Assembly (NCBI GenBank): GCA_027186245.1
Contig: CP114481.1
Span: 44,857,501 to 44,921,500, forward strand
Length of the DNA: 64,000 nucleotides
Reading direction: 5' to 3'
Origin: Coriaria nepalensis
Lineage: Eukaryota > Streptophyta > Magnoliopsida > Cucurbitales > Coriariaceae
In this document: positions 51,378 through 63,690 of the stretch, in pieces
How the letters are laid out: each line of letters opens with the position of its first letter
Numbering within the stretch: the first letter of the stretch is position 1
Position numbers and translations under genes: made by a program
Notes under the pieces: generated by a model
Databases searched by the model: none
Seen by the model: the letters and a program-made list of their open reading frames with translations, nothing else
What the model was told of the DNA's origin: nothing

Positions 51378-54300
51378 AGTCATTTCAAGTCAATAACTTA
51401 TTTCAAAGCAAGTCGAACGAATTCTAATTTTGCACTACAAACACATGTTTTGTGCATAACTTGCAAATGATCAATGCAAGGAAAGTGTGCGTTCGTTTAA
51501 CCTTAAAATCATTTCAATGGGTCATTTCAAGTCAATAACTTATTTCAAAGCAAGTCGAACGAATTCTATTTTTGCACTACAAACACAAGTTTTGTGCTTA
51601 ACTTGCAAGTGATCAATGAAAGGAAAGTGTGCATTCGTTTAACCTTAAAATCATTTCAATGAGTCATTTCAAGTCAATATCTTATTTCGAAGCAAGTCGA
51701 ACGAATTCTATTTTTGCACTACAAACACAAGTTCCGTGCATAACTTGCAAATGATCAATTCAAGGAAAGTGTGTATTCGTTTAACCTTAAACTCATTTCA
51801 ATGAGTCATTTCAAGTCAATAACTTATTTCAAAGCAAGTCGAACGAATTCTATTTTTGCACTACAAACACAATTTTTGTGTATAACTTGCAAATGATCAA
51901 TTCAAGGAAAGTGTGCACTCGTTTAACCTTAAAATCATTTCAATGAGTCATTTCAAGTCAATAACTTATTTCAAAGCAAGTCGAACGAATTCAATTTTTG
52001 CACTACAAACAAAAGTTTTGTGCGTAACTTGCAAATGATCAATGCAAGGAAAGTGTGCATTCGTTTAACCTTAAAATCAATTCAATGAGTCATTTCAAGT
52101 CAATAACTTATTTCAAAGCAAGTCGAACGAATTCTAATTTTGCACTACAAACACATGTTTTGTGCATAACTTGCAAATGATCAATGCAAGGAAAGTGTGC
52201 ATTCGTTTAACCTTTTAATCATTTCAGAAAGTCATTACAAGTCAATAACTTATTTCAAAGCAAGTCGAACGAATTCAATTTTAGCACTACAAACACAAGT
52301 TTTGTGCATAACTTTCAAATGATCAATGCAAGGAAAGTGTGCATTCGTTTAACCTTAAAATCATTTCAATGAGTCATTGTAAGTCAATAACTTATTTCAC
52401 AGCAAGTGGAACGAATTCTATTTTTGCACTACAAACACAAGTTTTGTGCATAACTTGCAAATGATCAATGCAAGGAAACTGTGCATTCGTTTAACCTTAA
52501 AATCATTTCGATGAGTCATTTCAAGTCAATATCTTATTTCGAAGTAATTCGAACGACCTCTATTTTTGCACTACAAACAGAAGTTTTGTGCATAACTTGC
52601 AAATGATCAATGCAAGGAAAGTGTGCATTCGTTTAACCTTAAAATCATTTCAATGAGTCATTGTAAGTCAATAACTTATTTCACAGCAAGTGGAACGAAT
52701 TCTATTTTTGCACTACAAACAGAAGTTTTGTGCATAACTTGCGAATGATCAATGCAAGGAAAGTGTGCATTCGTTTAACCTTAAAATCATTTCAATGAGT
52801 CATTTCAAGTCAATAACTTATTTCAAAGCAAGTCGAAAGAATTCAATTTTTGCACTACAAACACAAGTTTTGTGCACAACTTGCAAATGATCAATGCAAG
52901 GAAACTGTGCATTCGTTTAACCTTAAAATCATTTCAATGAGTCATTTCAAGTCAATATCTTATTTCATAGCAAGTCGAACGAATTCAATTTTTGCACTAC
53001 AAACACAAGTTTTGTGCATAACTTGCAAATGATCATTGCGAGGAAAGTGTGCATTCGTTTAACCTTAAAATCATTTCAATGAGTCATTTCAAGTCAATAA
53101 CTTATTTCAAAGCAAGTCGAACGAATTCTATTTTTGCAGTACAAACACAAGTTTTGTGCATAACTTGCAAATGATCAATGCAAGGAAAGTGTGCATTCGT
53201 TTAACCTCAAAATCATTTCAATGAGTCATTTCAAGTCAATAACTTATTTCAAAGCAAGTCGAACGAATTCTAATTTTGCACTACAAACACATGTTTTGTG
53301 CATAACTTGCAAATGATCAATGCAAGGAAAGTGTGCATTCGTTTAACCTTTTAATCATTTCAGAAAGTCATTACAAGTCAATAAATTATTTCAAAGCAAG
53401 TCGAACGAATTCTATTTTTGCACTACAAACACAAGTTTTGTGCATAACTTGCAAATGATCAATGCAAGGAAAGTGTGCATTCGTTTAACCTTAAAATCAT
53501 TTCAATGGGTCATTTCAAGTCAATAACTTATTTCAAAGCAAGTCGAACGAATTCTATTTTTGCACTACAAACAGAAGTTTTTTGCATAACATGCAAATGA
53601 TCAATGCAAGGAAAGTGTGCATTCGTTTAACCTTAAAACCATTTCAATGAGTCATTTCAAGTCAATAACTTATTTCAAAGCAAGTCGAACGAATTCTATT
53701 TTTGCACTACAAACACAAGTTTTGTGCTTAACTTGCACGTGATCAATGAAAGGAAGGTGTGCATTCGTTTAACCTTAAAATCATTTCAATGAGTCATTTC
53801 AAGTCAATATCTTATTTCGAAGCAAGTCGAACGAATTCTATTTTTGCACTACAAACACAAGTTCCGTGCATAACTTGCAAATGATCAATTCAAGGAAAGT
53901 GTGTATTCGTTTAACCTTAAACTCATTTCAATGAGTCATTTCAAGTCAATAACTTATTTCAAAGCAAGTCGAACGAATTCTATTTTTGCACTACAAACAC
54001 AATTTTTGTGTATAACTTGCAAATGATCAATTCAAGGAAAGTGTGCACTCGTTTAACCTTAAAATCATTTCAATGAGTCATTTCAAGTCAATAACTTATT
54101 TCAAAGCAAGTCGAACGAATTCAATTTTTGCACTACAAACAAAAGTTTTGTGCGTAACTTGCAAATGATCAATGCAAGGAAAGTGTGCATTCGTTTAACC
54201 TTAAAATCAATTCAATGAGTCATTTCAAGTCAATAACTTATTTCAAAGCAAGTCGAACGAATTCTAATTTTGCACTACAAACAAAAGTTTTGTGCAAAAT

Positions 54301-55163
54301 TTGTAAATGATCAATGCAAGGAAAGTGTGCATTCGTTTAACCTTAAAATCATTTTAATGAGTCATTTCAAGTCAATAACTTATTTCAAAGCAAGTCGAAC
54401 GAATTCTATTTTTGCACTACAAACAGAAGTTTTTTGCATAACTTGCAAATGATCAATGCAAGGAAAATGTGCATTCGTTTAACCTTAAAATCATTTCAAG
54501 GAGTCATTGTAAGTCAATAACTTATTTCACAGCAAGTGGAACGAATTCTATGTTTGCACTACAAACAGAAGTTTTGTGCATAACTTGCAAATGATCAATG
54601 CAAGGAAAATGTGCATTCGTTTAACCTTAAACTCATTTCAATGAGTCATTTCAAGTCAATAACTTATTTCAAAGCAAGTCGAACGAATTCTATTTTTGCA
54701 GTACAAACACAAGTTTTCTGCATAACTTGCAAATGATCAATGCAAGGAAAGTGTGCATTCGTTTAACCTTAAAATCATTTCAATGAGTCATTTGAAGTCA
54801 ATAACTTATTTCAAAGCAAGTCGAACGAATTCTAATTTTGCACTACAAACACATGTTTTGTGCATAACTTGCAAATGATCAATGCAAGGAAAGTGTGCGT
54901 TCGTTTAACCTTAAAATCATTTCAATGAGTCATTGTAAGTCAATAACTTATTTCACAGCAAGTGGAACGAATTCTATTTTTGCACTACAAACACAAGTTT
55001 TGTGCATAACTTGCAAATGATCAATGCAAGGAAACTGTGCATTCGTTTAACCTTAAAATCATTTCAATGAGTCATTTCAAGTCAATATCTTATTTCGAAG
55101 TAATTCGAACGACCTCTATTTTTGCACTACAAACAGAAGTTTTGTGCATAACTTGCAAATGAT
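51378..55163 (+). repeat. Large block duplication 2, right copy (about 3.8 kb)
   Basis: Partner of 43,000-46,785. It carries a few private changes, such as ttaaaaccatttc near 53,634 and ggaaggtgtgc near 53,753. Its left edge overlaps the end region of large duplication 1, so at least two rounds of copying are superimposed. Confidence 0.88.
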
Positions 55164-55379
55164 CAATGCAAGGAAAGTGTGCATTCGTTTAACCTTAAAA
55201 TCATTTCAATGAGTCATTTCATGTCAATAACTTATTTCAAAGCAAGTCGAACGAATTCTATTTTTGCAGTACAAACACAAGTTTTCTGCATAACTTGCAA
55301 ATGATCAATGCAAGGAAAGTGTGCGTTCGTTTAACCTTAAAATCATTTCAATGAGTCATTTCAAGTCAATAACTTATTT

Positions 55380-56231
55380 CAAAGCAAGTCGAAAGAATTC
55401 AATTTTTGCACTACAAACACAAGTTTTGTGCACAACTTGCAAATGATCAATGCAAGGAAAGTGTGCATTCGTTCAACCTTAAAATCATTTCAATGAGTCA
55501 TTTCAAGTCAATAACTTATTTCAAAGCAAGTCGAACGAATTCAATTTTTGCACTACAAACACAAGTTTTATGCATAACTTGCAAATGATCAATGCAAGGA
55601 AAGTGTGCACTCGTTTAACCTTAAAATCATTTCAATGAGTCATTTCAAGTCAATAACTTATTTCAAAGCAAGTCGAACGAATTCTATTTTTGCACTACAA
55701 ACACCGGTTTTCTGCATAACTTGCAAATGATCAATGCAAGGAAAGTGTGCGTTCGTTTAACCTTAAAATCATTTCAATGAGTCATTTCAAGTCAATAACT
55801 TATTTCAAAGCAAGTCGAAAGAATTCAATTTTTGCACTACAAACACAAGTTTTGTGCACAACTTGCAAATGATCAATGCAAGGAAAGTGTGCATTCGTTC
55901 AACCTTAAAATCATTTCAATGAGTCATTTCAAGTCAATAACTTATTTCAAAGCAAGTCGAACGAATTCAATTTTTGCACTACAAACACAAGTTTTGTGCA
56001 TAACTTGCAAATGATCAATGCAAGGAAAGTGTGCACTCGTTTAACCTTAAAATCATTTCAATGAGTCATTTCAAGTCAATAACTTATTTCAAAGCAAGTC
56101 GAACGAATTCTATTTTTGCACTACAAACACCGGTTTTCTGCATAACTTGCAAATGATCAATGCAAGGAAAGTGTGCATTCGTTTAACCTTAAAATCATTT
56201 CAATGAGTCATTTCAAGTCAATAACTTATTT
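55380..56231 (+). repeat. Trimer tandem repeat (2 x 426 bp)
   Basis: The monomer run gtcgaaagaattc / gcacaacttgc, gttcaacc, and acaccggttttctgc is present twice with an offset of 426 bases (frames opening at 55,406 and 55,832). A single related run near 49,132-49,560 lies 6,248 bases (44 monomers) upstream. The second copy reads ttttgtgcataac where the first reads ttttatgcataac. Confidence 0.85.
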
Positions 56232-57616
56232 CAAAGCAAGTCGAACGAATTCAATTTTTGCACTACAAACAAAATTTTTGTGCATAACTTACAAATGATC
56301 ATTGCAAGGAAAGTGTGCGTTCATTTAACCTTAAAATCATTTGAATGAGTCATTTCAAGTCAATAACTTATTTCAAAGCAAGTCGAACGAATTCTATTTT
56401 TGCACTACAAACACAAGTTTTGCTGCATAACTTGCAAATGATCAATGCAAGGAAAGTGTGCATTCGTTTAACCTTAAAATCATTTCAATGAGTCATTTGA
56501 AGTCAATAACTTATTTCAAAGCAAGTCGAACGAATTCTAATTTTGCACTACAAACACATGTTTTGTGCATAACTTGCAAATGATCAATGCAAGGAAAGTG
56601 TGCGTTCGTTTAACCTTAAAATCATTTCAATGAGTCATTGTAAGTCAATAACTTATTTCACAGCAAGTGGAACGAATTCTGTTTTTGCACTACAAACACA
56701 TGTTTTGTGCATAACTTGCAAATGATCAATGCAAGGAAACTGTGCATTCGTTTAACCTTAAAATCATTTCGATGAGTCATTTCAAGTCAATATCTTATTT
56801 CGAAGTAATTCGAACGACCTCCATTTTTGCACTACAAACAGAAGTTTTGTGCATAACTTGCAAATGATCAATGCAAGGAAAGTGTGCATTCGTTTAACCT
56901 TAAAATCATTTCAATGAGTCATTGTAAGTCAATAACTTATTTCACAGCAAGTCGAACGAATTCTATTTTTGCACTACAAACAGAAGTTTTGTGCATAACT
57001 TGCAAATGATCAATGCAAGGAAAGTGTGCATTCGTTTAACCTTAAAATCATTTCAATGAGTCATCTCAAGTCAATAACTTATTTCAAAGCAAGTCGAAAG
57101 AATTCAATTTTTGCACTACAAACACAAGTTTTGTGCACAACTTGCAAATGATCAATGCAAGGAAACTGTGCATTCGTTTAACCTTAAAATCATTTCAATG
57201 AGTCATTTCAAGTCAATATCTTATTTCATAGCAAGTCGAACGAATTCAATTTTTGCACTACAAACACAAGTTTTGTGCATAACTTGCAAATGATCATTGC
57301 GAGGAAAGTGTGCATTCGTTTAACCTTAAAATCATTTCAATGAGTCATTTCAAGTCAATAACTTATTTCAAAGCAAGTCGAACGAATTCTATTTTTGCAG
57401 TACAAACACAAGTTTTGTGCATAACTTGCAAATGATCAATGCAAGGAAAGTGTGCATTCGTTTAACCTTAAAATCATTTCAATGAGTCATTTCAAGTCAA
57501 TATCTTATTTCAAAGCAAGTCGAACGAATTCTATTTTTGCAGTCCAAACACAAGTTTTCTGCAAAACTTGCAAATGATCAATGCAAGGAAAGTGTGCATT
57601 CGTTTAACCTCTAAAT

Positions 57617-57624
57617 CATTTCAA
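57617..57624 (+). other. 13-base deletion at the catttcaa direct repeat, site 2
   Basis: Here ctaaatcatttcaagtcaatatc lacks the usual atgagtcatttca. Flanking variants (cctctaaatc before, aaagtaattcgaatgagcac after) differ entirely from those at 42,151, so this looks like an independent deletion through the same 8-base direct repeat. It opens a 62-codon frame from a TTG at 57,568, again with no sign of coding. Confidence 0.9.
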
Positions 57625-59745
57625 GTCAATATCTTATTTCAAAGTAATTCGAATGAGCACTATTTTTGCACTACAAATGCAAGTTTTGTGCATAACTTGC
57701 ACATGATCAATGCAAGGAAAGTGTGCATTCGTTTAACCTTAAAATCATTTCAATGAATCATTTCAAGTCAATAACTTATTTCGAAGTAACTCGAACGACC
57801 TCTATTTTTGCACTACAAACACAAGTTTTGTGCATAACTTGCAAATGATCAATTCAACGAAAGTGTGCATTCGTTTAACCTTAAAATCATTTCAATGAGT
57901 CATTTCAAGTCAATAACTTATTTCAAAGCAAGTCGAACGAATTCTATTTTTGCACTACAAACACCGGTTTTCTGCATAACTTGCAAATGATCAATGCAAG
58001 GAAAGTGTGCATTCGTTTAACCTTAAAATCATTTCAGTGAGTCATTTCAAGTCGATATCTTATTTCAAAGCAATTCGAACGAATTCTATTTTCGCATTAC
58101 AAACACAAGTTTTGTGCATAACTTGCAAATGATCAATGCAAGGAAAGTGTGCATTCGTTTAACCTTAAAATCAATTCAATGAGTCATTTCAAGTCAATAA
58201 CTTATTTCAAAGCAAGTCGAACGAATTCAATTTTTGCACTACAAACACAAGTTTTGTGCATAACTTGCAAATGATCAATGCAAGGAAAGTGTGCCTTCGT
58301 TTAACCTTAAAATCATTTCAATGAGTCATTTCAAGTCAATAACTTATTTCAAAGCAAGTCGAACGAATTCAATTTTTGCACTACAAACACAAGTTTTGTG
58401 CATAACTTGCAAATGATCAATGCAAGGAAAGTGTGCACTCGTTTAATCTTGAAATCATTTCAATGAGTCATTTCAAGTCAATAACTTATTTCAAAGCAAG
58501 TCGAACGAATTCTATTTTTGCACTACAAACACAAGTTTTGTGCATAACTTGCAAATGATCAATTCAAGGAAAGTGTGCATTCGTTTAACCTTAAAATCAT
58601 TTCAATGAGTCATTTCAAGTCAATAACTTATTTCAAAGCAAGTCGAACGAATTCTATTTTTGCACTACAAACAAAAGTTTTTTTCATAACTTGCAAATGA
58701 TCAATGCAAGGAAAGTGTGCATTTGTTTAACCTTAAAATCATTTCAATGAGTCATTTCAAGTCAATAACTTATTCCAAAGCAAGTCGAACGAATTCTATT
58801 TTTGCACTACAAACACAAGTTTTGTGCATAACTTGCAAATGATCAATTCAAGGAAAGTGTGTATTCGTTTAACCTTAAACTCATTTCAATGAGTCATTTG
58901 AAGTCAATAACTTATTTCAAAGCAAGTCGAACGAATTCAATTTTTGCACTACAAACACAAGTTTTGTGCATAACTTGCAAATGATCAATGCAAGGAAAGT
59001 GTGCCTTCGTTTAACCTTAAAATCATTTCAATGAGTCATTTCAAGTCAATAACTTATTTCAAAGCAAGTCGAACGAATTCTAATTTTGCACTACAAACAC
59101 ATGTTTTGTGCATAACTTGCAAATAATCAATGCAAGGAAAGTGTGCATTCGTTTAACCTTAAAATCATTTCAATGAGTCATTTCAAGTCAATAACTTATT
59201 TCGAAGCAAGTCGAACGAATTCAATTTTTGCACTACAAACAAAAGTTTTGTGCATAACTTGCAAATGATCATTGCGAGGAAAGTGTGTATTCGTTTAACC
59301 TTAAAATCATTTCAATGAGTCATTTGAAGTCAATAACTTATTTCAAAGCAAGTCGAACGAATTCTATTTTTGCACTACAAACAAAAGTTTTCTGCATAAC
59401 TTGCAAATGATCAATGCAAGGAAAGTGTGCATTCGTTTAACCTTAAAATCATTTCAATGAGTTATTTCAAGTCGATATCTTATTTCAAAGCAATTCGAAC
59501 GAATTCTATTTTTGCACTACAAACACAAGTTTTGTGCATAACTTGCAAATGATCAATGCAAGGAAAGTGTGCATTCGTTTAACCTTAAAATCATTTCAAT
59601 GAGTCATTTCAAGTCAATAAGTTATTTCACAGCGAGTCGAACGAATTCAATTTTTGCACTACAAACACAAGTTTTGTGTATTACTTGCAAATGATCAATG
59701 CAAGGAAAGTGTGCATTTGTTTAACCTTAAAATCAATTCAATAAG

Positions 59746-61023
59746 TCATTTCAAGTCAATAACTTATTTCAAAGCAAGTCGAACGAATTCTATTTTTGCA
59801 CTACAAACACAAGTTTTCTACATAACTTGCAAATGATCAATGCAAGGAAAGTGTGCATTCGTTTAACCTTCAAATCATTTCAGAGAGTCATTACAAGTCA
59901 ATATCTTATTTCAAAGCAAGTCGAACGAATTCTATTTTTGCACTACAAACAGAAGCTTTGTGCATAACTTGCAAATGATCAATGCAAGGAAAGTGTGCAT
60001 TCGTTTAACTTTAAAATCAATTCAATGAGTCATTTCAAGTCAATAACTTATTTCAAAGCAAGTCGAACGAGTTCAATTTTTGCACTACAAACAAAAGTTT
60101 TGTGCATAACTTGCAAATGATCAATGCAAGGAAAGTGTGCATTCGTTTAACTTAAAATCATTTCAATGAGTCATTTCAAGTCAATAATTTCTTTCAAAGC
60201 AAGTCGAACAAATTCAATTTTTGCACTACAAACACAAGTTTTGTGCATAACTTGCAAATGATCAATGCAAGGAAAGTGTGCATTCGTTTAACCTTAAAAT
60301 CAATTCAATGAGTCATTTCAAGTCAATAACTTATTTCAAAGCAAGTCGAACGAATTCAATTTTAGCACTACAAACAGAAGTTTTGTGCATAACTTTCAAA
60401 TGATCAATGCAAGGAAAGTGTGCATTCGTTTAACCTTAAAATCATTTCAATGAGTCATTTCAAGTCAATAACTTATTTCGAAGCAAGTCGAACGAATTCA
60501 ATTTTTGCACTACAAACACAAGTTCCGTGCATAACTTGCAAATGATCAATTCAAGGAAAGTGTGTATTCGTTTAACCTTAAACTCATTTCAATGAGTCAT
60601 TTGAAGTCAATAACTTATTTCAAAGCAAGTCGAACGAATTCAATTTTTGCACTACAAACACAAGTTTTGTGCATAACTTGCAAATGATCAATGCAAGGAA
60701 AGTGTGCCTTCGTTTAACCTTAAAATCATTTCAATGAGTCATTTCAAGTCAATAACTTATTTCAAAGCAAGTCGAATGAATTCAATTTTTGCACTACAAA
60801 CACAAGTTTTGTGCATAACTTGCAAATGATCAATGCAAGGAAACTGTGCAATCGTTTAACCTTAAAATCATTTCAATGAGTCATTTCAAGTCAATATCTT
60901 ATTTCGAAGTAATTCGAACGACCTCTATTTTTGCACTACAGATGCAGGTTTTGGGCATAACTTGCAAATGATCAATGCAAGGAAAGTGTGCATTCGTTTA
61001 ACCTTAAAATCAATTCAATGAGT
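59746..61023 (+). repeat. 9-monomer tandem unit, copy 1
   Basis: Matches the following block at an offset of 1,278 bases before its one-base deletion and 1,277 after it. Markers are ttttctacataac near 59,815/61,093, agagag at 59,882/61,159, agaagctttgtgc, gagttcaatt, aatttctttc, ttttagcac, acaagttccgtgc, gtgccttcg, and cactacagatgcagg (gatgcagg at 60,941/62,218). Confidence 0.87.
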
Positions 61024-62300
61024 CATTTCAAGTCAATAACTTATTTCAAAGCAAGTCGAACGAATTCTATTTTTGCACTACAAACACAAGTTTTCTACAT
61101 AACTTGCAAATGATCAATGCAAGGAAAGTGTGCATTCGTTTAACCTTCAAATCATTTCAGAGAGTCATTACAAGTCAATATCTTATTTCAAAGCAAGTCG
61201 AACGAATTCTATTTTTGCACTACAAACAGAAGCTTTGTGCATAACTTGCAAATGATCAATGCAAGGAAAGTGTGCATTCGTTTAACTTTAAAATCAATTC
61301 AATGAGTCATTTCAAGTCAATAACTTATTTCAAAGCAAGTCGAACGAGTTCAATTTTTGCACTACAAACAAAAGTTTTGTGCATAACTTGCAAATGATCA
61401 ATGCAAGGAAAGTGTGCATTCGTTTAACTTAAAATCATTTCAATGAGTCATTTCAAGTCAATAATTTCTTTCAAAGCAAGTCGAACAAATTCAATTTTTG
61501 CACTACAAACACAAGTTTTGTGCATAACTTGCAAATGATCAATGCAAGGAAAGTGTGCATTCGTTTAACCTTAAAATCAATTCAATGAGTCATTTCAAGT
61601 CAATAACTTATTTCAAAGCAAGTCGAACGAATTCAATTTTAGCACTACAAACAGAAGTTTTGTGCATAACTTTCAAATGATCAATGCAAGGAAAGTGTGC
61701 ATTCGTTTAACCTTAAAATCATTTCAATGAGTCATTTCAAGTCAATAACTTATTTCGAAGCAAGTCGAACGAATTCAATTTTTGCACTACAAACACAAGT
61801 TCCGTGCATAACTTGCAAATGATCAATTCAAGGAAAGTGTGTATTCGTTTAACCTTAAACTCATTTCAATGAGTCATTTGAAGTCAATAACTTATTTCAA
61901 AGCAAGTCGAACGAATTCAATTTTTGCACTACAAACACAAGTTTTGTGCATAACTTGCAAATGATCAATGCAAGGAAAGTGTGCCTTCGTTTAACCTTAA
62001 AATCATTTCAATGAGTCATTTCAAGTCAATAACTTATTTCAAAGCAAGTCGAATGAATTCAATTTTTGCACTACAAACACAAGTTTTGTGCATAACTTGC
62101 AAATGATCAATGCAAGGAAACTGTGCAATCGTTTAACCTTAAAATCATTTCAATGAGTCATTTCAAGTCAATATCTTATTTCGAAGTAATTCGAACGACC
62201 TCTATTTTTGCACTACAGATGCAGGTTTTGGGCATAACTTGCAAATGATCAATGCAAGGAAAGTGTGCATTCGTTTAACCTTAAAATCAATTCAATGAGT
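61024..62300 (+). repeat. 9-monomer tandem unit, copy 2
   Basis: Near-identical partner of 59,746-61,023. A third, partial copy follows (about 62,301-62,810). It begins at the gagttcaatt monomer, 994 bases (7 monomers) after the one at 61,341, so two monomers were skipped. The gatgcagg monomer appears once more at 63,779. Confidence 0.86.
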
Positions 62301-63439
62301 CATTTCAAGTCAATAACTTATTTCAAAGCAAGTCGAACGAGTTCAATTTTTGCAATACAAACAAAAGTTTTGTGCATAACTTGCAAATGATCAATGCAAG
62401 GAAAGTGTGCATTCGTTTAACTTAAAATCATTTCAATGAGTCATTTCAAGTCAATAATTTCTTTCAAAGCAAGTCGAACAAATTCAATTTTTGCACTACA
62501 AACACAAGTTTTGTGCATAACTTGCAAATGATCAATGCAAGGAAAGTGTGCATTCGTTTAACCTTAAAATCAATTCAATGAGTCATTTCAAGTCAATAAC
62601 TTATTTCAAAGCAAGTCGAACGAATTCAATTTTAGCACTACAAACAGAAGTTTTGTGCATAACTTTCAAATGATCAATGCAAGGAAAGTGTGCATTCGTT
62701 TAACCTTAAAATCATTTCAATGAGTCATTTCAAGTGAATAACTTATTTCGAAGCAAGTCGAACGAATTCAATTTTTGCACTACAAACACAAGTTCCGTGC
62801 ATAACTTGCAAATGATCAATGCAAGGAAAGTGTGCACTCATTTAATCTTGAAATCATTTCAATGAGTCATTTCAAGTCAATAACTTATTTCAAAGCAAGT
62901 CGAACGAATTCTATTTTTGCACTACAAACACAAGTTTTGTGCATAACTTGCAAATGATCAATTCAAGGAAAGTGTGCATTCGTTTAACCTTAAAATCATT
63001 TCAATGAGTCATTTCAAGTCAATAACTTATTTCGAAGCAAGTCGAACGAATTCAATTTTTGCACTACAAACACAAGTTCCGTGCATAACTTGCAAATGAT
63101 CAATTCAAGGAAAGTGTGTATTCGTTTAACCTTAAACTCATTTCAATGAGTCATTTGAAGTCAATAACTTATTTCAAAGCAAGTCGAACGAATTCAATTT
63201 TTGCACTACAAACACAAGTTTTCTACATAACTTGCAAATGATCAATGCAAGGAAAGTGTGCATTCGTTTAACCTTAAAATCATTTCAATGAGTTATTTCA
63301 AGTCGATATCTTATTTCAAAGCAATTCGAACGAATTCTATTCTTGCACTACAAACACAAGTTTTGTGCATAACTTGCAAATGATCAATGCAAGGAAAGTG
63401 TGCATTCGTTTAACCTTAAAATCATTTCAATGAGTCATT

Positions 63440-63690
63440 TCAAGTCAATAAGTTATTTCACAGCGAGTCGAACGAATTCAATTTTTGCACTACAAACACA
63501 AGTTTTGTGTATTACTTGCAAATGATCAATGCAAGGAAAGTGTGCATTTGTTTAACCTTAAAATCAATTCAATAAGTCATTTCAAGTCAATAACTTATTT
63601 CAAAGCAAGTCGAACGAATTCTATTTTTGCACTACAAACAAAAGTTTTGTGCATAACTTGCAAATGATCAATGCAAGGAAACTGTGCAAT
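63440..63690 (+). repeat. Displaced copy of the cacagcgagtcg / tgtattacttgc monomers
   Basis: The rare combination aataagttatttcacagcgagtcg, ttttgtgtattacttgc, gcatttgttt and caattcaataagtc near 59,609-59,750 recurs at 63,440-63,581, an offset of 3,831 bases (27 monomers minus three one-base deletions). It shows that domain E also contains block copies longer than the 9-monomer unit. Confidence 0.8.

Larger units (their letters stand above)
31500..57500 (+). repeat. Domain D: satellite with large displaced block duplications
   Basis: No gene is present. Diagnostic variants are cattgtaagtc with ttcacagcaagtgg, ctaattttgc with acatgttttg, ttttaatcatttcagaaag, acaagttccgtgc, acaatttttgtgtataac, gtcgaaagaattc and ttatttcatagcaag. 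The cagaaag marker falls at 39,884, 41,446, 43,847, 44,983, 47,113, 50,379, 52,225 and 53,361, with spacings of 11 monomers, 17 monomers minus 13 bases, then 8, 15, 23, 13 and 8 monomers. Long runs of identical variant order show that multi-kilobase blocks were copied within the array. Confidence 0.78.
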
